In this document: positions 1 through 7,469 of the stretch, piece after piece
Numbering within the stretch: the stretch's first letter is position 1
How the letters are laid out: every line of letters starts with the position of its first letter
Origin: Hydrogenophaga sp.
Lineage (GTDB): Bacteria; Pseudomonadota; Gammaproteobacteria; Burkholderiales; Burkholderiaceae_C
NCBI RefSeq assembly: GCF_030651625.1
Contig: NZ_JAUSCF010000017.1
Span: 1 to 64,000, forward strand
Direction: 5' to 3'
Length of the DNA stretch: 64,000 nucleotides
Made by a program: the position numbers and the translations under genes
The notes under the pieces: model-generated
The model's database searches: none
What the model saw: only the letters and a program-made list of their open reading frames with translations
What the model was told of the DNA's origin: nothing

Positions 1-355
1 CCGCATCGATGGTGCGCACTGCGGCCACCATGCCAGCCCCGGCCGCCGCAGCCAGCAAAGTGCTCCGCCAAGTCGGCCACCGGCGGGCCAGCAAGGCGGC
101 CACGGGCAGCGCAGGTAGCCAGCCTGCGGCCAGGATGCCGGCATAGACGGGGGCGAAGCCAATCAGGTCCCGCCAGGTCATGCGGACGCGCTCCGATGTG
201 GGTATGTTCAAGCCCAGATCCACGAGGGCTTGCAGGTTCCACTGCGTCTGCACCACAGAACCCCATGCTGCAGCCAGTATCCAGGACAGCAGCAGCGGTG
301 CAAGATGCCTTGTCCAGCGTGGGGACTGGGATTCTTTCGCGATGCTGGATCTCAT
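1..355 (-). CDS. Partial hydrophobic membrane protein (3' end outside window)
   Basis: An open frame runs on the minus strand from an ATG at 355 to the window edge (118 codons) without a stop. The visible part has a short charged N-terminus, a hydrophobic helix at about residues 17-31, and two further hydrophobic stretches rich in Ala, Gly and Leu at about 67-90 and 98-112, so it is probably an inner-membrane protein. I do not recognise the family. It is divergent from the sugar dehydrogenase gene, with only about 10 bp between start codons, and its ATG lies inside a dyad at 352-369. No clear ribosome binding site is seen, so the start is uncertain. Confidence 0.55.
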   Translation of the reverse strand, partial: MRSSIAKESQSPRWTRHLAPLLLSWILAAAWGSVVQTQWNLQALVDLGLNIPTSERVRMTWRDLIGFAPVYAGILAAGWLPALPVAALLARRWPTWRSTLLAAAAGAGMVAAVRTIDA

Positions 356-369
356 AATGTTCATTATGA
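352..369. promoter_or_regulatory. Perfect dyad covering two divergent start codons
   Basis: TCATAATG-TT-CATTATGA is a perfect 8-bp inverted repeat with a 2-bp centre. The minus-strand ATG (355) and the plus-strand ATG (366) of the two divergent genes both lie inside it. The size and AT-rich symmetry resemble a dimeric repressor operator (MarR- or TetR-like), but no regulator gene is visible beside it. The DNA-level symmetry is direct observation; the function is inference. Confidence 0.4.
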
Positions 370-1472
370 AATACGCAGCAGCTTTCTTCATGGGTGCGCT
401 GGCCGCGGTGATGTCGGCCCAGGCGGCCGGCTACCGGGTCGAGACCGTGGCCAGCGGGCTCGAACACCCTTGGTCCCTGGCCTTTCTGCCCGATGGCCGC
501 ATGCTGGTGACCGAACGCCCGGGCCGGCTGCGGTTGATCGAGCCTGGGCCTGATGGCCGGCCACAGTTGCGAAATGAACCGGTGGCCGGTGTACCGGCGG
601 TGCTGGCACGTGGGCAGGCTGGCTTGTTTGACGTGGCGTTGCATCCAGACCATGCGGTCAATGGCCAGGTGCTGCTGTCATTCGCTCATGGCAGCCCGGA
701 AGCCAACCACTTGCGTGTGGTGCGGGCACGTTTCGACGGCCATCAATTGCTGGATGTGCAGCCGGTCTTCACTACCCAGCCCGCCAAAGCCGAGACACAG
801 CACTTCGGTGGCCGCATGGCTTGGCTCCCCGACGGGAGTCTGCTGCTCGGCATGGGCGACGGGAACCTCGATCGCACGGATGCGCAACGACTGCACACCC
901 ATCTGGGCAAGATTCTGCGCATCAAAGCCGACGGCAGCGTGCCGGACGACAACCCCTTTCTCGCTCGCCCCGATGCCCGGCCGGAGATCTACACCTTCGG
1001 ACATCGCAACCCGCAGGGACTGGTGGTGGTGAACGGCGTGCCCTTCGCCCACGAACATGGGGCGCGGGGCGGAGACGAGCTGAATCTCCTCCAACCTGGG
1101 GCCAACTACGGCTGGCCCGTCACCACCGGAGGCATCGACTACACCTACGCCCGCATCACGCCCTATCGAAGCCTGCCCGGTATGGAGCCACCGCTGGTGG
1201 AGTGGACACCATCCATCGCCCCGGCGGGGCTGGCCTGGTACGACGGTGCGTTGTTTCCTGCGTGGCGCGGTAGCCTGTTCGTAGCGGCGCTGGTGGAACG
1301 CAGCGTGCGCCGCGTGCCCTTGTCGGGTCGTTCGCCAGGCTCGCAGGAAGTCCTGTTTCAGGAACTTGGCGAGCGCATACGCGACGTGCGCGCTGGGCCA
1401 GAAGGCGCCATCTACCTGCTGACAGACAGCCCCAACGGTCGTGTACTGCGTGTGACACCGGCGTCACCATGA
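366..1472 (+). CDS. PQQ-dependent soluble aldose/sorbosone dehydrogenase family protein
   Basis: This 368-residue protein has a signal peptide (start chosen so that MKYAAAFFMGALAAVMSAQA is the export signal) followed by a six-bladed beta-propeller of the glucose/sorbosone dehydrogenase family (E. coli YliI type). Family hallmarks are the N-terminal LEHPWSLAFLPDGRMLVTER, a central HFGGRMAWLPDG block with GMGDGN, GHRNPQG, and an H-E-H-G...GGDELN block followed by GANYGWP near the cofactor pocket. It should oxidise aldose sugars in the periplasm using PQQ and pass electrons to the respiratory chain; the substrate cannot be read from sequence. In-frame ATGs at 342 and 357 are alternatives. No PQQ synthesis genes lie in the window. 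Confidence 0.85.
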   Translation: MKYAAAFFMGALAAVMSAQAAGYRVETVASGLEHPWSLAFLPDGRMLVTERPGRLRLIEPGPDGRPQLRNEPVAGVPAVLARGQAGLFDVALHPDHAVNGQVLLSFAHGSPEANHLRVVRARFDGHQLLDVQPVFTTQPAKAETQHFGGRMAWLPDGSLLLGMGDGNLDRTDAQRLHTHLGKILRIKADGSVPDDNPFLARPDARPEIYTFGHRNPQGLVVVNGVPFAHEHGARGGDELNLLQPGANYGWPVTTGGIDYTYARITPYRSLPGMEPPLVEWTPSIAPAGLAWYDGALFPAWRGSLFVAALVERSVRRVPLSGRSPGSQEVLFQELGERIRDVRAGPEGAIYLLTDSPNGRVLRVTPASP

Positions 1473-1721
1473 GCAGCGCATGCAAGGCAACTGGTGAGCC
1501 ATTGCAGATGTGCGCTGAAGAACAGACGCAGTGAAGTGGACCGGCGATCATGAACACGGGTGTGGATACTCAGCACGTTCCGCCCTCGGCATGTCGCCGC
1601 ATGGCATGAACCCCCGCGCTGCCGACCCGGCGCCCTTGGAAAACCGCTCGTCTGCGCGTGGACCATGATGCCGCAGTCCGGGTTCAACGGGGGTCAACTG
1701 GTTCAACCGTAGCAAACTTCC

Positions 1722-2048
1722 GTGTTGGAAAAGCTCAAGTCAGACTTCCGAGAGATCCGCGACGGCAAACCGGGCCGGCGATTCCTCAAGCATTTTGTAG
1801 AGAGTCGACGTCGCGAAGGTGCGCAAGCCAACGCGTGGCGAAATGCTGGCTACATCGCTGTCGGACTGGTGTTGCTCGTCAGCGGGCTTTTGCTGTCGCT
1901 GCCGCCAGGGGTGCCCGGATTTCTGCTGTGGATCCCAGGCCTGGCGCTGTTGGCCTCCCGCTGGCGCGGGCTTGCGGGGTTGCTCGATCGATCTGAAGCC
2001 TGGGGTCGACGCTTGTGGCATCGCTGGCGTACAAAGAGTGACCCTTAG
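1722..2048 (+). CDS. Small membrane protein, PGPGW-like
   Basis: This 108-residue protein starts at GTG 1722 (TTG at 1725 is an alternative; neither has a good ribosome binding site). The N-terminal 45 residues are charged and probably cytoplasmic. They are followed by one or two hydrophobic segments (about 46-60 and 63-78) around a Pro/Gly turn, LPPGVPGFLLWIPGLALLA, and a basic C-terminus. The pattern resembles small PGPGW-type transmembrane proteins of unknown function. The upstream 249 bp (1473-1721) hold no gene I can support. Confidence 0.55.
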   Translation: MLEKLKSDFREIRDGKPGRRFLKHFVESRRREGAQANAWRNAGYIAVGLVLLVSGLLLSLPPGVPGFLLWIPGLALLASRWRGLAGLLDRSEAWGRRLWHRWRTKSDP

Positions 2049-2215
2049 CGGACCACCGCAGTCGTCAGTCCGATGCATATTGACCGAAGCACCCTCGAAA
2101 TGCCCATCAGCGCCGGGATGAAGACAAGTCCTCGGGAGCCGGGCCACCATTCCGGCGTGGAATCCATTTCCAGCAGCCATGAGCCTGCAGGCATCCGCCT
2201 TGCCCATGCACCAGC

Positions 2216-2452
2216 ATGGACATGCTTTCTCTCATGCAGTGGTCCGCCATGGTGGTGACGCTGGCAGCCTCGTGGCTGGTCGCGTCGCGGAAAACGCAGC
2301 GCCGCAGCATGGGTTTCTGGTTGTTTCTTCTGAGCAATGTGTTGTGGGCCACCTGGGGCTGGCACACGGGTTCGCATGCCTTGATCGCACTGCAGATAGG
2401 CCTGGCCGCCTTCAGCATTCGCGGTGCGATCAAGATGGGAAGGGCGAACTGA
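2216..2452 (+). CDS. Small integral membrane protein, function unknown
   Basis: A 78-residue protein with three predicted membrane segments (about 8-23, 33-49 and 53-68) separated by short basic loops such as SRKTQRRS. Small proteins of this build resemble single-repeat SWEET/SemiSWEET or PQ-loop proteins in size and topology, but no PQ motif is clear, so no transport role is claimed. Start is ATG 2216. It precedes the methyltransferase-like gene by 29 bp and could share its transcript. Confidence 0.6.
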   Translation: MDMLSLMQWSAMVVTLAASWLVASRKTQRRSMGFWLFLLSNVLWATWGWHTGSHALIALQIGLAAFSIRGAIKMGRAN

Positions 2453-2481
2453 ATGCGTGATTTCTGTACAGTTCCTGATCC

Positions 2482-3228
2482 ATGCCGGAGGTCATCCCCT
2501 TGAACGAAGAATCGAAGAAAGTTCTGTTGGCTGCGTCTGGTACGAACCCGATGGCGACCGCCAGTCATGGGAACGCCGCGACGGGCCAGGTGTCGCGACT
2601 GGCCGATGCAGCAACGTTTTTGCGCGGTTTTCTGGTCCGCCCGTTCGAAGTCGCTTCCGTGGTTCCGAGTTCCGCCTATCTCGAGGACCGTGTGGTGCAG
2701 GCAGCCGAACTTGCGCAGGCGCGTTGCGTGGTCGAACTCGGTCCGGGCACCGGCGGCACCACGCGCGCGCTTTTGCGCATGCTGGCACCCAACGCGCGTC
2801 TGCTGGCGATCGAGATCAACCCCGATTTCTGCGATCGGCTGCGCCGTGCGATTGTCGATCCGCGGCTCACGGTGCATGCCGGGACTGCCGAGTCCCTGGC
2901 CGATGCCTTGCGCCTGCGGGACATGCCGCCCGTCGATGTCGTGGTGTCTGGCATCCCTTTCTCGACACTGCCGAGCGACACCGCACGACGACTTGCTGCG
3001 GCAATCCACGCCCATCTCGCCCCTGGTGGGCGTGTGGTTGCCTACCAGTGCAGCCCCCAGGTGGTCGGCTACTTCTCACCGCACCTCGGCCCGCCCCGCA
3101 TTGCGTGGGAGTGGCGCAGCCTGCCGCCGATGCGTGTGTTCGTCTGGGTCAAGCCTGCACGGCAGATGAATGCCCAGGGTAGTCCGGCAGGGGTTGCATC
3201 ACCTGACTTGGGTCAGCCGGTCACTTGA
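2482..3228 (+). CDS. SAM-dependent methyltransferase, phospholipid N-methyltransferase (PmtA)-like
   Basis: This 248-residue Rossmann-fold methyltransferase carries motif I VELGPGTGGTTRALL (about 94-108), an acidic residue ending strand 2 (LLAIEIN), and a VDVVVSGIPFSTLP block that corresponds to the N/D-PPF-like region of COG3963 phospholipid N-methyltransferases. That family adds methyl groups to phosphatidylethanolamine at the inner membrane. The LRGFLVRPFEVASVVPSS segment before motif I is typical. The first 30 residues are low-complexity and the true start may be internal (for example Met24). Substrate assignment is by family only. Confidence 0.75.
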   Translation: MPEVIPLNEESKKVLLAASGTNPMATASHGNAATGQVSRLADAATFLRGFLVRPFEVASVVPSSAYLEDRVVQAAELAQARCVVELGPGTGGTTRALLRMLAPNARLLAIEINPDFCDRLRRAIVDPRLTVHAGTAESLADALRLRDMPPVDVVVSGIPFSTLPSDTARRLAAAIHAHLAPGGRVVAYQCSPQVVGYFSPHLGPPRIAWEWRSLPPMRVFVWVKPARQMNAQGSPAGVASPDLGQPVT

Positions 3229-3506
3229 AAGGCTGAGACGCTTTCGGACCCGTCAGGTTTGCAGTGATCGGCTGCGAACTCGGTGATTGCCTGCACCTGT
3301 CTGCGATGTTGATCTCCTGACTGGCCCATGCGGTGAGTTGATTGCGCATGCGGACGCTCGCACCATTTTTCGCGCTGTGTGCGGTGCCAGACGGTCGCCA
3401 GACCTGTCTCCCAGCAAGATGATCCACAGAGTCTCGGGCACAACACCCGAGTGATTCACCGAAGCTCCCTCTGCGAGGGGCTTCGCCTACTGACCAGGCG
3501 GGAGCC

Positions 3507-3935
3507 ATGCCAAACACTGAAAACCACATCATCGAACGCCTGCCCAGGGGCGTTCAAACCCGATTTCTAGAGCGCTGCGAATTCTATGAACTTGTGCCCT
3601 CGACGGAGCTCAGCGCCCGCGGCACCACGCTCACACACGCCTACTTTCCCAACTCCGGTTCCATCTCGCTGGTGAGCGAGGTGGGCAGCCATCCGCCAAT
3701 AGAGGTTGGTGTGGAATCCATGCTGGGATCGGAGCTGCTGCTGGGCGTGGCGAAGACACCATGGCGCTCGGTGGTCCGGGGGGCTGGCAATTGCTGGCGC
3801 ATAGAAACAAGGGCGTTGCGGCAAGCGCTGACCGACATGCAGGCGCTGCAAGCGCTCTTGCAACGCAACCTGATGGTTCGGGTTCGCCAACATCAGGCGC
3901 TGGCATCCGCGGCGGCAGTCTCATGGGCTGCGTGA
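3507..3935 (+). pseudogene. Crp/Fnr-family regulator truncated before its DNA-binding domain
   Basis: The 142-residue frame matches the N-terminal cyclic-nucleotide-binding-like sensor part of a Burkholderiales Crp/Fnr subfamily whose members usually run to about 230 residues. It contains the conserved ARGTTLTHAYFPNSGSISLV strand pair and the long dimerisation helix (LQRNLMVRVRQHQALASAAA). The frame stops just where the winged helix-turn-helix should begin, and no helix-turn-helix coding can be found in the following 150 bp. It may be a decayed gene or a stand-alone sensor/antagonist. Two full-length relatives lie at 47.6-49.3 kb. Confidence 0.65.
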
Positions 3936-3975
3936 CCCGGGGTGACAAAGGCGACCGCCTCCGCGTGCGCAAGCG

Positions 3976-4026
3976 TACAGACCCGGACAGGCTCGCGTCA
4001 TTAAGGTGGCAACTCCCGGGTCTGTA
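3976..4026 (+). promoter_or_regulatory. Long-loop hairpin upstream of hemerythrin gene
   Basis: TACAGACCCGG (3976-3986) and CCGGGTCTGTA (4016-4026) form a perfect 11-bp inverted repeat with a 29-nt loop. The right arm ends 60 nt before the hemerythrin start. It could be a 5'-leader structure, a factor-binding dyad or a weak terminator after the truncated Crp/Fnr gene; there is no U-run. Confidence 0.4.
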
Positions 4027-4086
4027 TTCATTCCAGTGGACGTGCATCGACGGCACCTCCCTTCGACCAACCTCTCCAGGAACACC

Positions 4087-4596
4087 ATGACCGCTACCAA
4101 GACCGCCACCAAGACCGCCACCAAGACCGCGGCCTCTCCAAAGGCAAAGCCCGCATCGAAGGATGCCATCGCCTTGCTCAAGGCCGATCACGTGGCCGTG
4201 AGCAAGATGTTTGCCGAATACGAGAAAGCCCGATCGGTGACCAGCAAGAAAAAGCTGGTCGGAGAAATCTGCACGGCACTCACCCTGCACGCTCAGATCG
4301 AGGAAGAAATCTTCTACCCGGCAGTGAAGGCGAAACTGAAAGACAAATTGCTTGTTCCTGAAGCCACGGTCGAGCACGCGAGCCTGAAAGAGCTGATCGC
4401 CCAGATTGAAGGCGTGGAGCCCGATGGCGAGATGTTCGATGCCAAGGTCAAGGTGCTTTCAGAGTACGTGAAGCACCACGTCAAGGAAGAGCAGAACGAG
4501 ATGTTTCCCAAGGCCAAGGCCTCGACGCTCGACATGGTCGAGTTGGGGTCGCGCATGACCGCGCGCAAAGAAGACCTGCTGGCCCAGGTCACCTGA
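4087..4596 (+). CDS. Hemerythrin HHE cation-binding domain protein
   Basis: This 169-residue protein starts at ATG 4087, giving a Thr/Lys/Ala-rich N-terminal tail with three TATK repeats (a 12-bp DNA tandem repeat) before a four-helix hemerythrin-like domain. Candidate iron ligands are spread as in HHE domains: the H in ALLKADHVAVSKMF, H and E in LTLHAQIEEEIFYP, H in VEHASLKELI, and HH..EE in VKHHVKEEQNEMFP. Such proteins bind a di-iron centre and sense or buffer oxygen, NO or oxidants. It leads a run of small envelope-stress genes and is 17 bp from the next gene. Confidence 0.85.
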   Translation: MTATKTATKTATKTAASPKAKPASKDAIALLKADHVAVSKMFAEYEKARSVTSKKKLVGEICTALTLHAQIEEEIFYPAVKAKLKDKLLVPEATVEHASLKELIAQIEGVEPDGEMFDAKVKVLSEYVKHHVKEEQNEMFPKAKASTLDMVELGSRMTARKEDLLAQVT

Positions 4597-4613
4597 AACA
4601 ACCGGAGCACACC

Positions 4614-4982
4614 ATGAACCAAACCCACTTGCCAGTCAGTTCCTCCGCCGTCCCATGGCCCACCAGTGACCAGCGTGAGCGCGCTCCCGACGCTGCGGTA
4701 CCGCAAAGAAACGAAACCCCCCCGCCTGAATCGGCTGTTCTGGTGATGAACGCAGGTCAGGGTTCTCGCAACGCCACGGAACACAAGGGGGAAAGCGCAC
4801 TTCGAAACATGGACGAGAGCCTTGAAGCCGCAGATGAAGCGCTGCAGGCCAGCGTGCATCGACTTCGCGATTCCCGATCCGAATGGGTCAACAGCCTGCG
4901 TGTCACCGTCCGTCGCAATCCACTGGCATCTGTCGCTGCTGCGTTTGCGCTGGGCGCCACGATCTTCCGAATCTCACGCTGA
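4614..4982 (+). CDS. ElaB/DUF883-like membrane-anchored protein
   Basis: A 122-residue protein with a polar, probably disordered N-terminal half (1-65), an amphipathic helix (about 66-97) and a C-terminal hydrophobic segment, NPLASVAAAFALGATIF, preceded by the basic VRRNP motif typical of ElaB/YgaM/YqjD-type proteins. Those proteins anchor in the inner membrane by the C-terminus and bind ribosomes or respond to stationary-phase stress. A GGAG site precedes ATG 4614. The long N-terminal extension is unlike E. coli ElaB. Confidence 0.65.
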   Translation: MNQTHLPVSSSAVPWPTSDQRERAPDAAVPQRNETPPPESAVLVMNAGQGSRNATEHKGESALRNMDESLEAADEALQASVHRLRDSRSEWVNSLRVTVRRNPLASVAAAFALGATIFRISR

Positions 4983-5064
4983 ACGCGGTACAAGGCGACT
5001 TCCCTTTGGCGCTATTCGAAATCGAATGCAAACCAATGGGGAATGACACCGGCAAAGGAAACAG

Positions 5065-5256
5065 ATGGCCAATCCCTGGTTGAAAAAAAACCCTTTCATG
5101 AGCATGTGGCTCAGCGCTGCAAACCGGGTTGCAGGAACCGTTCGCGGCCAAGCCACGGCTGAGGCGAGACGCAACCTGAAGGCGGCAATGTCCGCGCCCG
5201 CATCCCCGCCTGCTTCCAAAGCGAAGTCCAAGCCGAAGTCCAAGGGCAGGCGCTGA
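5065..5256 (+). CDS. Small basic protein, function unknown
   Basis: A 63-residue protein with a good AAAGGAAA ribosome binding site before ATG 5065. The N-terminal half has a KNPFMSMWLSAANRVAG segment, which resembles conserved small proteins annotated as hypothetical in Burkholderiales. The C-terminal third is a Lys/Pro/Ala tail (KSKPKSKGRR). It lies 18 bp before the cardiolipin synthase-like gene, so it is probably co-transcribed. A nucleic-acid or membrane-surface role would fit the charge, but nothing specific can be assigned. Confidence 0.55.
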   Translation: MANPWLKKNPFMSMWLSAANRVAGTVRGQATAEARRNLKAAMSAPASPPASKAKSKPKSKGRR

Positions 5257-5274
5257 AGGGCGGCCGGCAAGACA

Positions 5275-6558
5275 ATGCGTCGCAAGTCCCGCTGGGCGCT
5301 GATCGCTAGCGTCGTTGCCTCCCTCTGTCTGGTCGTCGGGTTGCTTGTCTCGAACTTCATGGGCGGCGAAACAAAAATTCAGCAGCGCATTGAACGCCTC
5401 TACGCGCTCGATGACCCCCGTTTCATGCGGGAGCTCGGCGTGTTGCTCGGGCCGCCCTTCCTGCAGGGAGCGAAGGTGCGCGCGCTGCTCAACGGCGACG
5501 AGATCTTTCCCCCCATGCTGGCGACGATCCGTGGCGCCCAGGTGTCGATCACCTTCGAAACCTACATCTACTGGTCGGGCGACATCGGGCGAGAGTTTGC
5601 CGACGCCCTGGCCGAGCGCGCGCGCGCAGGTGTGAAGGTTCATGTGCTGCTCGACTGGGTGGGCAGCGCAAAGATGGACGACAACCTGATGACCACCATG
5701 GAACAGGCCGGCGTCCAGGTCAAACGGTTTCACCCACCGCACTGGTCGCACCTGGGGCGCATGAACAATCGCACCCACCGCAAGCTGCTGATCGCCGACG
5801 GGCGCGTCGGGTTCACGGGCGGCGTCGGGGTGGCACCGCATTGGACGGGGCGCGCACAGGATCCTGATCATTGGCGGGATACCCACTTCGAGGTGGAAGG
5901 CCCGGTCGTCGCCCAGATGCAGGCGGTGTTCATCGACAACTGGATCAAGGTCACTGGCGATGTCCTGCATGGGCCGGACTACTTTCCAGTGCTGGAACCG
6001 GCAGGCCCGTCATGGGCGCAGATGTTCAGCAGCTCTCCCAGCGGTGGCAGCGAGAGCATGCAGCTGATGTACCTCTTTGCCTTGACCGCGGCATCGCGCT
6101 CCATCGACCTGTCTGCCGCGTACTTCGTGCCCGACGCGCTGACCCTGCAGGCTCTGGCCGACGCGTTGAAGCGAGGCGTCAAGCTGCGCATCGTGGTGCC
6201 TGGCAAGCACATCGACAGCGACACGGTGCGCCATGCATCCAAAGCGACCTGGGGCCCGCTGCTCAAGGCCGGTGCCACCATCGCGGAGTATGGACCCACG
6301 ATGTACCACTGCAAGCTCCTGATTGTCGATGGGTTGCTGACCTCGGTCGGCTCCACCAACTTCGACAACCGGTCCTTTCGACTCAACGACGAAGCCACGC
6401 TGAACATCGTTGACAAGGCATTCGCAAGCAGCCAGACGGCCGCCTTCGAAGCCGACCTGGCGTTGGCGCACCAGGTGAGCTACGAAGAGTGGCAAGCCAG
6501 GCCCACGCGCGAGCGGATCAAGGAATGGTTTGCCTCGCTGATCGACACGCAACTTTGA
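5275..6558 (+). CDS. Phospholipase D-family cardiolipin synthase
   Basis: This 427-residue protein has one N-terminal membrane anchor (about 7-25) and two PLD phosphodiesterase domains. The first HKD motif is THRKLLIADGRVGFTGG and the second is YHCKLLIVDGLLTSVGSTNF, both with intact H-x-K-x4-D. This arrangement matches bacterial cardiolipin synthase ClsA/ClsB-type enzymes, which condense two phosphatidyl groups at the inner membrane. It lies in a run of membrane-stress genes, consistent with lipid remodelling under stress. A nuclease or transphosphatidylase of other specificity cannot be excluded from sequence alone. Confidence 0.85.
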   Translation: MRRKSRWALIASVVASLCLVVGLLVSNFMGGETKIQQRIERLYALDDPRFMRELGVLLGPPFLQGAKVRALLNGDEIFPPMLATIRGAQVSITFETYIYWSGDIGREFADALAERARAGVKVHVLLDWVGSAKMDDNLMTTMEQAGVQVKRFHPPHWSHLGRMNNRTHRKLLIADGRVGFTGGVGVAPHWTGRAQDPDHWRDTHFEVEGPVVAQMQAVFIDNWIKVTGDVLHGPDYFPVLEPAGPSWAQMFSSSPSGGSESMQLMYLFALTAASRSIDLSAAYFVPDALTLQALADALKRGVKLRIVVPGKHIDSDTVRHASKATWGPLLKAGATIAEYGPTMYHCKLLIVDGLLTSVGSTNFDNRSFRLNDEATLNIVDKAFASSQTAAFEADLALAHQVSYEEWQARPTRERIKEWFASLIDTQL

Positions 6559-6559
6559 T

Positions 6560-6605
6560 CATGTTCGCGGGCGTACAGACGAGGGTGCGGCGGGGCGCGA
6601 ACATG
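6560..6605 (+). promoter_or_regulatory. Long-loop inverted repeat upstream of glsB-like gene
   Basis: CATGTTCGCG (6560-6569) and CGCGAACATG (6596-6605) are perfect 10-bp inverted repeats with a 26-nt loop. The right arm ends 59 nt before the start of the GlsB-like gene, almost the same spacing as the hairpin before the hemerythrin gene. It starts directly after the upstream stop codon (TGA 6556-6558), so it may act as a terminator or leader structure; no U-run follows. Confidence 0.4.
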
Positions 6606-6664
6606 GCCTTCCAAGCCCTGCACATTTCATGCGGGGCGCCCACGGTTCTTCAGGAGTGAACATC

Positions 6665-6934
6665 ATGAACTTTCTTATCTGGCTCATCGTCGGCGGTGTC
6701 ATTGGTTGGCTCGCGAGCATATTGATGAAAACCAATGACCAGCAAGGCATGTTTCTGAATGTCATCGTCGGCATCGTCGGCGCGATGCTGGCAGGCTGGT
6801 TCATCTCACCATTGATCGGTGTCGGCACGATCAATCAGAGCAATTTCAGCTTGCCTGCCCTGCTGGTCTCCTTCATCGGTGCCGCGCTTTTGCTCGCCAT
6901 CGTGAACGTCGCGCGACGCGGTAGCGCACGCTGA
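6665..6934 (+). CDS. GlsB/YeaQ/YmgE-family stress membrane protein
   Basis: An 89-residue protein of three hydrophobic helices with glycine-rich packing: IWLIVGGVIGWLAS, LNVIVGIVGAMLAGWF and a C-terminal LPALLVSFIGAALLLAIVN. The pattern and length match transglycosylase-associated GlsB/YeaQ proteins, small inner-membrane proteins induced by general stress, with no known enzymatic activity. A CAGGAGT ribosome binding site supports ATG 6665 rather than the upstream ATG at 6629. It is followed by the glycine-zipper gene after 41 bp. Confidence 0.85.
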   Translation: MNFLIWLIVGGVIGWLASILMKTNDQQGMFLNVIVGIVGAMLAGWFISPLIGVGTINQSNFSLPALLVSFIGAALLLAIVNVARRGSAR

Positions 6935-6975
6935 ACGTGCTTGCACAGTTCCCTCCACCAGCACAAGGCCATGCC

Positions 6976-7467
6976 ATGAACGACAGCAACGAAACTCGTG
7001 AACAAAAAGGCAATCGCGATCCCATCACGGGTGCCCCAGGGGCTCACCCGGTGGGTACAGGTGTGGTCGCAGCAGTGGGGGGAGCGACCGCAGGCGCGCT
7101 AGCGGGTACCGTCGTCGGACCCGTCGGAACGGTCGTGGGCGCCACCGTGGGTGCCGTGCTGGGTGGACTCGCCGGCAAAGGCGTGGCAGAAGCCATTGAC
7201 CCCACCCGCGAAGACGCCTACTGGCGCGACCACTACAGCGACCGTCCCTATGTGGAGCGCGGTTCATCGTACAACGACTACGGCCCTGCCTATGGTGTGG
7301 GCGTCGATGCGTTCACCCGAAACCCGGAGCGTACGTTTGAAGAAGGCGAGCCCGAGATGTCGAGGGAGTGGAACGACAAGCATGGGGCATCCAGCCTGAA
7401 GTGGGAGCGAGCCAGGCATGCCGCTCGAGATGCATGGGACCGCATCAAGCCGACGACGCGCCTGTGA
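6976..7467 (+). CDS. Glycine-zipper domain protein
   Basis: This 163-residue protein has a polar N-terminus, a strong Ala/Gly/Val glycine zipper at about residues 27-69 (repeats of GxxxG such as GGATAGALAGTVVGPVGTVV), and an acidic/aromatic C-terminal half with DREDYW-like and YNDYGPAYG segments. Zipper segments like this insert in or span membranes. There is no clear signal peptide. The C-terminal half is shared by hypothetical proteins found near stress genes in proteobacteria. It abuts the hydrolase gene by 2 bp, suggesting coupling. Confidence 0.65.
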   Translation: MNDSNETREQKGNRDPITGAPGAHPVGTGVVAAVGGATAGALAGTVVGPVGTVVGATVGAVLGGLAGKGVAEAIDPTREDAYWRDHYSDRPYVERGSSYNDYGPAYGVGVDAFTRNPERTFEEGEPEMSREWNDKHGASSLKWERARHAARDAWDRIKPTTRL

Positions 7468-7469
7468 CC

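Noticed and set aside
4903-5970. 355-residue open frame on the minus strand
   Set aside because: It runs antisense to the DUF883-like, small basic and cardiolipin synthase genes. It has no recognisable domain and is explained by high-GC codon bias of the plus-strand genes.
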